From the NCBI GenBank assembly GCA_002431975.1, contig DJFA01000054.1:33071-57015 (forward strand): a stretch of 23,945 nucleotides of DNA, written 5' to 3'. Made by a program: the position numbers and the translations under genes. Source of the stretch: Ruminococcus sp. UBA5884 (GTDB taxonomy: Bacteria > Bacillota > Clostridia > Oscillospirales > Ruminococcaceae). Positions 14,929 to 20,602 of the stretch are shown piece by piece. Positions within the stretch are counted from its first letter, which is position 1. Each line of letters begins with the position of its first letter. The notes beneath the pieces were generated by a model. It ran no database searches, was not told where the DNA came from, and worked only from the letters and a program-made list of their open reading frames with translations.

Positions 14929-15468
14929 TTATTTTTTCAGAAGTATTTTAGGCTTCAGCCACTTTTTATAGAGCAGTGAACAGCTGCTCAGTGCGACATC
15001 ATATGATATAAACATGAGATTGCTCATTCCAAGCATTATCCACAGCCCGTATTTTCCCATATCATTCATTTCCTTTATCATGTCATCTATCCCTAAAAGA
15101 TATATCACCGCAAACATCTCTGCCGCAATGCACAGGTTATAAAGAATGAATTTTATAAGCACACGCAGAGGTCTGAATTTCAGCTTTTCAATGTAAAGCT
15201 TCAGCATGGGATAATGTCCGAAAAACATTATAAACATAAGTGCGGATTCCTTGTTGAAGGTCACAAGCATTGAAAGCATACTTACTGATATATATGTAAG
15301 GAATGCCCAGCTGACACTTATTTCCGATATTATTATAATCAGAAGCAATCCCGCAAACATAGGCATTACAAGATATAAAAGCGGTGTCAGCGATGTCATG
15401 AACATCATCATAAGACAGAGAGATGATATTACTCCTCCCAGTGCCACTCTATAGCTTGTATCATTCAA
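14929..15468 (-). CDS. Unrecognised integral membrane protein (five to six helices)
   Basis: A 179-residue, very hydrophobic protein. Helices are visible around residues 9-27, 29-50, 52-72, 75-90, 104-127 and 140-165, and a basic tail KKWLKPKILLKK closes it. The first part (RVALGGVISSLCLMMMF, then PLLYLVMPMFAGLLLIII) resembles small S-component-like or related 'hypothetical membrane' proteins of Clostridia, but no substrate motif is seen. The start is a TTG at 15468, supported by GGAGG (15476-15480) 7 bases before it and by a promoter at 15508-15536; no ATG with a ribosome binding site competes. It is a single-gene unit ending at the shared terminator. The function is unknown. Confidence 0.75.
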   Translation of the reverse strand: MNDTSYRVALGGVISSLCLMMMFMTSLTPLLYLVMPMFAGLLLIIIISEISVSWAFLTYISVSMLSMLVTFNKESALMFIMFFGHYPMLKLYIEKLKFRPLRVLIKFILYNLCIAAEMFAVIYLLGIDDMIKEMNDMGKYGLWIMLGMSNLMFISYDVALSSCSLLYKKWLKPKILLKK

Positions 15469-15507
15469 GTTAATACCTCCATTATCAGAATAAGTTATAC
15501 TGTTTTA

Positions 15508-15536
15508 ATTTTAACAAAATTTTTTTTGATTGTCAA
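15508..15536 (-). promoter_or_regulatory. Promoter for the membrane protein gene
   Basis: On the minus strand TTGACA (15531-15536) and TAAAAT (15508-15513) are spaced by 17 bp, about 40 bp upstream of the TTG start. It is divergent from the sRNA promoter that begins 21 bp away. Confidence 0.75.
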
Positions 15537-15556
15537 TCATTTTTAAAATATAACTC

Positions 15557-15585
15557 TTGACATATTTTATTTTTAAATGTATAAT
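15557..15585 (+). promoter_or_regulatory. Consensus promoter of the antisense/small RNA
   Basis: TTGACA (15557-15562) and TATAAT (15580-15585) with exactly 17 bp between. No gene on the plus strand follows it before a strong terminator at 15642-15676, so it should drive a short non-coding RNA. Confidence 0.85.
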
Positions 15586-15591
15586 ATAAAT

Positions 15592-15683
15592 GTAAAGAGG
15601 ACACCGTGCGATAAGCGGTCAGCCCCCATGACGAATTAAAAAAATAGCCGCCTTATGGGTAGTCAGGCGGCTATTTCTTTTTA
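15592..15683 (+). ncRNA. Putative antitoxin small RNA (about 90 nt)
   Basis: It is bounded by a perfect consensus promoter and a strong terminator with T-run, and contains no usable reading frame (ATG ACG AAT stop is the only ATG frame). Its 5' end, AGGACACCGTG, resembles the 5' end of the convergent peptide mRNA. Two alternative small hairpins are possible: ACCG/CGGT (15603-15619), and GTCA/TGAC (15618-15632), which displays GCCCCCA in its loop. The C-run is complementary to the GGGGG ribosome binding site of the peptide mRNA. The last ~48 nt overlap the 3' end of that mRNA and are fully complementary to it, including the terminator loop. Both ends are predicted from sequence only. Confidence 0.6.
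15642..15676. terminator. Shared bidirectional terminator of the convergent RNA pair
   Basis: AAATAGCCGCC and GGCGGCTATTT are perfect 11-bp arms around a 13-base loop. On the plus strand CTTTTTATT follows; on the minus strand TTTTAATT continues the stem's T-run. The stop codon of the 28-residue peptide lies inside the right arm. Confidence 0.92.
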
Positions 15684-15757
15684 TTATAGAAATTCTGTAC
15701 GGCATTAATTACTGCACATACTGCGATGATGAACTGAAAAAATTCATTCCATTCCAT
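15671..15757 (-). CDS. Putative type I toxin: 28-residue hydrophobic peptide
   Basis: The peptide starts MEWNEFFQF, has a hydrophobic stretch over residues 9-20 (FIIAVCAVINAV) and ends FYNKKK: a single short membrane-spanning segment with a basic tail, as in type I toxins of the Fst, TxpA or Ldr kind, though I see no clear match to any one family. The ATG at 15757 has a very strong ribosome binding site, GGGGGAG, 6 bases upstream. That site is the right arm of a CCCCC-GAAA-GGGGG hairpin (15766-15779), so translation should be restrained. A consensus promoter lies at 15826-15854, and the stop codon is buried in the terminator stem. The opposite strand makes a small RNA. Toxicity is inferred from this layout and is not shown by the sequence. 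Confidence 0.65.
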   Translation of the reverse strand: MEWNEFFQFIIAVCAVINAVQNFYNKKK

Positions 15758-15765
15758 AATAATCT

Positions 15766-15779
15766 CCCCCTTTCGGGGG
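15766..15779 (-). promoter_or_regulatory. Hairpin that masks the toxin ribosome binding site
   Basis: On the minus strand CCCCC-GAAA-GGGGG is five G-C pairs closed by a GNRA tetraloop. The GGGGG arm plus the following AG is the Shine-Dalgarno sequence of the 28-residue peptide. Such masking is known for type I toxin mRNAs, for instance fst. Confidence 0.75.
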
Positions 15780-15825
15780 CAGGATTTAACCGCCTACCGT
15801 TTTCATTCACAGTGTCCTTTATTTT

Positions 15826-15854
15826 ATTATACCTTATTTATTGAATTCTGTCAA
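15826..15854 (-). promoter_or_regulatory. Consensus promoter of the peptide mRNA
   Basis: On the minus strand TTGACA (15849-15854) and TATAAT (15826-15831) are spaced by exactly 17 bp. Transcription should begin near 15819, giving a leader of about 62 nt and a transcript of about 180 nt to the shared terminator. Confidence 0.85.
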
Positions 15855-15889
15855 TAAAAAGTATATCCTGTGTTTTTTTGAGTTTGTTA

Positions 15890-15918
15890 TTGACTTTTCA
15901 GCAATAAATGTATATAAT
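15890..15918 (+). promoter_or_regulatory. Promoter for the cohesin-like lipoprotein
   Basis: TTGACT (15890-15895) and TATAAT (15913-15918) with 17-bp spacing, about 50 bp before the start codon. This places the real gene start well downstream of the open frame's left end at 15841. Confidence 0.75.
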
Positions 15919-15969
15919 ATAAATTGCATAGTAAAAAAAAACGGCTTTTACGGAAGGGAGATAAAAATT

Positions 15970-16671
15970 ATGAAGAATATTACTAAAAAGCTTGCAGTTC
16001 TTGCTCTTGCAGGATTAATGGCAATGAGTTTCAGTGCCTGTGATTCAACAGATAAAAATTCTTCTGCTGAAAACAGTTCATCTCAGGCTGATGATGCTTC
16101 ATCAAATGATGATAATAATAATGACAATATCAATGCAAATAATAACGGCGGTGATGAATCTGCTCCGCCTGTAAACCAGAACAGCACTGCTGAAACATTC
16201 AAAGACTACAGCAATAAATCAGTTGAAAACGGTAAATCCGCAAAATGGTTCTGGATGGATACAGGTACAGAAAACCTCCTCGGCGACAGCGATATATTTG
16301 AACTTTCATTCAAAATCAAAGACGGCACTGCTGACGGAAACTACAATGTAGTAATAAATGACCTCGCTATATGCAATACAGACCTTGCTATAGTAGATGC
16401 AAAACTCATTGACGGTACTATTACAGTAGGTTCTGCTGATGCTCCGGCTGCTCAGGAAACTCCGTCAGAAACAGCTATCACTCTTGTAAACACATCAGGA
16501 AATGCAGGCGATACTGTTAAGATGAAAGTAAGATTATCCAAAAACCCTGGATTCTGTACTGTTCAGCTCGGTATCAACTATGATTCATCTGCTCTTGAAC
16601 TTGTTGATATAACAAATACAGGTATTCTTGAAGAACTTGGTTCAGTAGTTAAAAATTTCGGCGACGAATAA
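15970..16671 (+). CDS. Lipoprotein with two cohesin-like half domains
   Basis: The start at 15970 has a GGAAGGGAG site and a promoter upstream. The 233-residue product has a lipoprotein signal (MKNITKKLAVLALAGLMAM, then SFSAC with the lipidated Cys24) and a low-complexity Ser/Asp/Asn linker (about 27-70). Residues ~95-155 (GDSDIFELSFKIKDGTADGN, ending DGTITVGS) look like the C-terminal half of a cohesin or related carbohydrate-binding-type beta-sandwich. Residues ~165-233 (AITLVNTSGNAGDTVKMKV, then NYDSSALELVDI) look like the N-terminal half. A complete domain in normal order is not present. It should be anchored on the outer face of the membrane. The order could mean a permuted fold, or a remnant of a longer multi-cohesin protein. 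A strong terminator follows directly, and no frameshift is evident. Cohesin assignment is by pattern only. Confidence 0.72.
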   Translation: MKNITKKLAVLALAGLMAMSFSACDSTDKNSSAENSSSQADDASSNDDNNNDNINANNNGGDESAPPVNQNSTAETFKDYSNKSVENGKSAKWFWMDTGTENLLGDSDIFELSFKIKDGTADGNYNVVINDLAICNTDLAIVDAKLIDGTITVGSADAPAAQETPSETAITLVNTSGNAGDTVKMKVRLSKNPGFCTVQLGINYDSSALELVDITNTGILEELGSVVKNFGDE

Positions 16672-16685
16672 GATATATATTTTTC

Positions 16686-16718
16686 AAAAAAAGTCAGGCT
16701 TTAAGTCTGACTTTTTTT
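16686..16718 (+). terminator. Rho-independent terminator after the lipoprotein gene
   Basis: A 14-bp stem (AAAAAAAGTCAGGC / GTCTGACTTTTTTT, one G-U pair) encloses a 5-base loop, 14 bp past the stop codon. The symmetric A/T arms allow termination in both directions. Confidence 0.9.
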
Positions 16719-16799
16719 ATATAAATTTTTATAGATAAAGTTATATCGATAAAACATACCGATTATGCATTTTTTACATTTTACTGCATTTATCATATA

Positions 16800-16815
16800 T
16801 GTTATTATAATATCA
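16800..16815 (+). promoter_or_regulatory. -10 region of the rex-hydrogenase operon with imperfect palindrome
   Basis: TATAAT at 16806-16811 is the best -10 box before rex; no good -35 box lies 16-18 bp upstream. The box sits inside TGTTAT-TATA-ATATCA, an imperfect inverted repeat loosely like Rex operators (TTGTTAA...TTAACAA type). Autorepression by Rex would fit, but the match is weak. Confidence 0.3.
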
Positions 16816-16850
16816 GCACATATTTGATAAAAGGAGGGCATTTTTTTATA

Positions 16851-17489
16851 ATGAAAAGGGAGATTTCCAAATCAACTCTCAGAAGACTTCCTGCATATCT
16901 CAGATATCTCAAAAGTCTTGACAAAACACCTGAAAATATCTCTGCAACAGCAATAGCTGAGGCTCTCGCCCTCAATGAAGTTCAGGTGAGAAAAGACCTT
17001 GCTTCTGTAAGCTCCGGCGGCAAACCCAAAACAGGTTATAAAACCGTCAGCCTTATTGATGACCTCGAAAATTTCCTCGGATATGCAGATGTGAATGATG
17101 CGGTTATTGTAGGTGCAGGCAAACTCGGCAGAGCATTGATGGAATATGAGGGTTTCAGACAGTACGGCTTCAATATCGTTGCCGGATTTGATAACGATGA
17201 ATCCGTGATATCCGAAGAAAACCGCATTTTTCATATTGACAGGCTTGAAAACCTTTGCAAACGGCTCAATGTAAAAATCGGCATAATCACCGTACCTGAA
17301 AAGGCTGCTCAGGAAATCTGCGACAGACTGGTTGACTGCGGTATACTTGCAATCTGGAATTTTGCTCCGGTTTTCCTCAAAGCACCCGAAAATATCCTTG
17401 TTCATAATGAAAATATGGCTTCATCTCTTGCAGTGCTGTCAAATTATCTTTACAGTCAAATAAGTAACAGGAGGATTTTAAAAAAATGA
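16851..17489 (+). CDS. rex: Redox-sensing transcriptional repressor Rex
   Basis: Rex binds DNA when NADH is low and releases it when the NADH/NAD+ ratio rises, controlling fermentation and hydrogenase genes. The start at 16851 (MKREISKSTLRRLPAYLRYL) has AAGGAGGG 12 bases upstream. The product is 212 residues, the standard length. The N-terminal winged helix includes ISATAIAEALALNEVQVRKD and SSGGKPKTGY, a Rex hallmark. A Rossmann NAD-binding domain follows, with GAGKLGRALMEY, AGFDND and a domain-swap C-terminal helix. The stop overlaps the start of the next gene by 4 bp, so rex is the first gene of the hydrogenase operon and probably regulates it. Confidence 0.96.
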   Translation: MKREISKSTLRRLPAYLRYLKSLDKTPENISATAIAEALALNEVQVRKDLASVSSGGKPKTGYKTVSLIDDLENFLGYADVNDAVIVGAGKLGRALMEYEGFRQYGFNIVAGFDNDESVISEENRIFHIDRLENLCKRLNVKIGIITVPEKAAQEICDRLVDCGILAIWNFAPVFLKAPENILVHNENMASSLAVLSNYLYSQISNRRILKK

Positions 17490-17728
17490 TGAAAGTAACT
17501 ATATGTATCGGAAGCTCATGCCATCTTAAAGGCTCAAGACAGGTTGTTGAAAAACTTCAGGCTCTTATTGCAGAAAATAATCTTGATGAAAAAGTAGAAC
17601 TCAGCGGTACTTTCTGCATGGGCAAATGCCAGAGCGGAGTATGCTGTACTATAGATGACGAATTCTTTTCACTTACTCCCGAAACTGCTGAAAATTTCTT
17701 TGATGATGAAATACTTACAAGATTATAA
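17486..17728 (+). CDS. Thioredoxin-like [2Fe-2S] ferredoxin (NuoE/HydC-type)
   Basis: An 80-residue electron-transfer protein. Four cysteines match the thioredoxin-like [2Fe-2S] pattern: CIGSSC (C-x4-C) near the N-terminus and CMGKC (C-x3-C) near residue 44. Related domains are the 24-kDa subunit of complex I and the small subunit of NAD-linked hydrogenases. It overlaps rex by ATGA and has AGGAGG 11 bases before the first ATG; a second ATG follows immediately, so the start may be either. It is followed by the sensory hydrogenase after 17 bp. Probable role: electron relay or redox partner for the two hydrogenase-like proteins in the operon. Confidence 0.88.
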   Translation: MMKVTICIGSSCHLKGSRQVVEKLQALIAENNLDEKVELSGTFCMGKCQSGVCCTIDDEFFSLTPETAENFFDDEILTRL

Positions 17729-17745
17729 TACAGGAGTGAACAATT

Positions 17746-19416
17746 ATGTCTGAATGTTTAAGACTTAAAAAATCAAACTGCAAAAACTGCTATAAATGCA
17801 TAAGACACTGTCCTGTAAAATCAATAAGATTTTCAGGGAATCAGGCTAATATCGTATCAGATGAATGCATACTCTGCGGTCAGTGCTTTGTAGTCTGTCC
17901 CCAGAACGCAAAGGAAATAATCGATGATACTGAAAAAGCAAAGGTTCTTATCGGCGAGGAAAATCCTGTTATAGCAAGTATTGCTCCTTCTTTCATCGCA
18001 AATTACGGCGTGGGAATATCATCAGTCAGAAATGCTCTTAAAAAGCTCGGATTCTTTGATGCAGAAGAAACATCTGTCGGTGCTACCATTGTTAAAAAAC
18101 AGTATGAAAAAATGATTGCTAAGAACAATAAAAATATAATTATTTCATCATGCTGCCACACTGTCAATCTCCTTATACAGAAATATTTCCCCTCATGCCT
18201 TGAATATCTCGCTGATGTAATGTCACCTATGATGGCTCACTGCACTGATATCAAAAAACGTTATCCGAATGCAAAGACTGTTTTTATAGGTCCATGTGTT
18301 TCAAAAAAAGATGAAGCTTCTATGTACAGCGGAACTGTTGACTGTGTTCTTACCTTTGAAGAACTCACTAAATGGTTTGAAGCTGAAAATATTACTCTTG
18401 AAAATGAAACCGATTCAGACGAAAACAGCCGTGCAAGACTTTTCCCGACAACCGGCGGTATACTCAAAACCATGGATAAGCCTGAAAATTCAGATTATAC
18501 ATATATCGCTGTTGACGGTACTGAAAACTGTATTGCTGCTCTTAAAGACATTCAGGAGGGCAATATATCAAAATGCTTTATTGAAATGTCATCATGCACA
18601 GGAAGCTGTATAGGCGGCCCTGTAATGGAAAAATTCCACCGTTCTCCTGTCCGTGACTTCAAGGCAGTTTCTGATTATGCAGGCTCTGACGATTTTGTAG
18701 TAAATGACAAACTTGACATATCAAAAACATATTCACGCATACCTCTTGATAAGCCTGTACCAAGCGAATCACAGATTAAAACTATACTCAACCAGATGGG
18801 CAAGACCCGTCCGGAACATGAACTCAACTGCGGCTCATGCGGATATAATACCTGCCGTGAAAAAGCTGTTGCTGTATATCAGGGAAAAGCTGACCTCAGT
18901 ATGTGTCTGCCGTTCCTTAAAGACAGAGCAGAAAATTTCTCAGACAATATCATCAACAATACCCCTAATGCAATAATAGTTCTCAACGAAAGCCTTGAAG
19001 TCCAGCAGATAAACAGAGCTGCTCTCTCTCTTATGAATATCAGGAATGCTTCCGATGTACTCGGTGAACAGGTAATAAGAATTCTTGACCCTAAGGATTT
19101 TATGGACGTAAAGCTTTCCGGCTCAAATATCCGTGACAAGCACGTTTATCTTGCCGAATATAACAAATATGCAGAGGAAACTATTATCTATGACAGGGAA
19201 TATCATGTACTCATGTGCATAATGCGTGACATAACCGCTGAGGAAACTCAGAAGGAACGCAAAGAACAAATCAGCCGCCAGACTATTGATGTTACTGACA
19301 AGGTAATTGACAAACAGATGCGTGTGGTTCAGGAAATTGCTTCTCTGCTCGGAGAAACTGTTGCTGAAACCAAGGTTGCCCTTACTAAACTGAAGGAGTC
19401 GCTGAAAGATGAATAA
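17746..19416 (+). CDS. hydS: Putative sensory [FeFe]-hydrogenase with PAS domain (HydS-type)
   Basis: A 556-residue fusion. Residues 1-65 carry two [4Fe-4S] ferredoxin motifs (CKNCYKCIRHCP and CILCGQCFVVCP). Residues ~70-345 are the H-cluster domain with altered signatures: SSCCH (Cys136-Cys137), GPCVSKKDE (Cys184), SSCTGSC (Cys284, Cys288); all four H-cluster ligand cysteines are kept. Residues ~360-405 hold a further cluster motif (CGSCGYNTC plus a downstream Cys). Residues ~410-505 are a PAS domain ending in MRDIT, and the tail (510-556) is a coiled coil. This is the architecture of group C hydrogenases, thought to sense H2 rather than make it; Ruminococcus albus is known to have one near a second hydrogenase. 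It has an AGGAGTG site and its 3' end overlaps the phosphatase gene by 8 bp. Sensing is inferred. Confidence 0.92.
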   Translation: MSECLRLKKSNCKNCYKCIRHCPVKSIRFSGNQANIVSDECILCGQCFVVCPQNAKEIIDDTEKAKVLIGEENPVIASIAPSFIANYGVGISSVRNALKKLGFFDAEETSVGATIVKKQYEKMIAKNNKNIIISSCCHTVNLLIQKYFPSCLEYLADVMSPMMAHCTDIKKRYPNAKTVFIGPCVSKKDEASMYSGTVDCVLTFEELTKWFEAENITLENETDSDENSRARLFPTTGGILKTMDKPENSDYTYIAVDGTENCIAALKDIQEGNISKCFIEMSSCTGSCIGGPVMEKFHRSPVRDFKAVSDYAGSDDFVVNDKLDISKTYSRIPLDKPVPSESQIKTILNQMGKTRPEHELNCGSCGYNTCREKAVAVYQGKADLSMCLPFLKDRAENFSDNIINNTPNAIIVLNESLEVQQINRAALSLMNIRNASDVLGEQVIRILDPKDFMDVKLSGSNIRDKHVYLAEYNKYAEETIIYDREYHVLMCIMRDITAEETQKERKEQISRQTIDVTDKVIDKQMRVVQEIASLLGETVAETKVALTKLKESLKDE

Positions 19417-20581
19417 CCTTTGTACTGATATCGGTTACCGCAGTATCAACAAAAACGGCGAACAGCTTTGCGGTGACCATGTTGATATTGTTGAACAGAA
19501 CAGCAATGAAACTGTTGTGGTTCTTGCTGACGGACTCGGAAGCGGTGTAAAAGCCAATATACTTTCAACGCTTACTTCAAAAATAATTTCAACTATGATA
19601 GCTGAGGGTCTTTCAGTAGAACAATGCGTTGAAACAATTGCCGGAACTCTGCCTGTATGCTCCGTCAGAGGCGTTGCATATTCAACATTCACAATAATAA
19701 AAATAGTTGACAATGAATACGCTGAAATAATCCAGTATGACAATCCTCATGTAATTTTCCTCCGTGACGGAAAAAATATTGAGCTTCCTATGACTCTTAT
19801 GAATATAGACAGCAAAAAAATCTATCGTTCAAAAGTCATGCTTCAGGAAAATGATATATTTATAACAATGAGCGACGGTGCTATATATGCCGGAGTCGGA
19901 AATAAAATGAATTTCGGCTGGCAGAGAAAAAATATCATAGAATTTGTTGAAATGCTTTATGATGTAGGCTTTACTGCAAAGACTCTTTCAACGATAATTC
20001 TTGATGAATGCAACAAGCTTTACGGCTATAAGCCCGGCGATGATACGACCGTATGCACTGTACGCATAAGAAAAAGAGAACCTATGAATCTCCTTATAGG
20101 CCCTCCTGCAAACAGGGACGACTGCAATAAAATGATGTCGCTTTTCTTCTCAAAGGAGGGAAAACATATCGTATGCGGCGGAACTACTTCAACTATTGCC
20201 GCACAGTATCTCGGAAAACCTATCAAGCCAAAGCTCGATTTTCCTGACCCTGAAATACCTCCTATAGCAGTCGTTGAAGGTATTGACCTCGTTACTGAAG
20301 GAGTCATTACTATAAATAAAGTCCTCGAATATGCTAAGAATTATCTTGAGGACAATGAATCATATGTCAGCTGGAGCTATAAAAAAGATGGTGCTTCACA
20401 GATTGCAAGACTGCTTTTTGAAGAAGCAACAGATATAAATTTCTTTGTCGGAACTGCTGTCAATCCTGCACATCAGAATCCCGACCTTCCTATAAATTTC
20501 AATATAAAAATGCGTCTTGTTGACGAACTGGCTGAATGTCTTAAAAAAATGGGCAAAAAAATCAAAGTAAGCTATTTTTAA
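19409..20581 (+). CDS. SpoIIE-type (PP2C) serine/threonine phosphatase with extra C-terminal domain
   Basis: A predicted protein phosphatase of 390 residues. Residues 1-225 form a SpoIIE/PP2C domain with metal-binding aspartates in VLADGLGSGVKAN, TMSDGAIYAGVG and PGDDTTVCTVRI. Residues ~226-390 (from MNLLIGPPANRDDC) are a separate region, with CGGTTSTIAAQYLG, that I cannot assign; it recurs in hydrogenase-linked phosphatases as far as I know. It overlaps the sensory hydrogenase by 8 bp and precedes the second hydrogenase by 21 bp, so translation is probably coupled. The likely role is output: the PAS-hydrogenase senses H2 or redox state and this phosphatase changes the phosphorylation of an unknown partner. 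No kinase or anti-sigma partner lies in the window. Confidence 0.88.
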   Translation: MNNLCTDIGYRSINKNGEQLCGDHVDIVEQNSNETVVVLADGLGSGVKANILSTLTSKIISTMIAEGLSVEQCVETIAGTLPVCSVRGVAYSTFTIIKIVDNEYAEIIQYDNPHVIFLRDGKNIELPMTLMNIDSKKIYRSKVMLQENDIFITMSDGAIYAGVGNKMNFGWQRKNIIEFVEMLYDVGFTAKTLSTIILDECNKLYGYKPGDDTTVCTVRIRKREPMNLLIGPPANRDDCNKMMSLFFSKEGKHIVCGGTTSTIAAQYLGKPIKPKLDFPDPEIPPIAVVEGIDLVTEGVITINKVLEYAKNYLEDNESYVSWSYKKDGASQIARLLFEEATDINFFVGTAVNPAHQNPDLPINFNIKMRLVDELAECLKKMGKKIKVSYF

Positions 20582-20602
20582 AATTACGGGAGAAATATAA
20601 TT

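Noticed and set aside
15599..15817. Terminal inverted repeats of a small mobile element around the toxin-like locus
   Set aside because: The inverted repeat is short and tied to the two promoters and leaders; no target-site duplication is visible. Leader duplication is the simpler reading.
16872..17405. 177-residue open frame antisense to rex
   Set aside because: Entirely inside rex on the opposite strand, with no promoter or ribosome binding site; rex is unambiguous.
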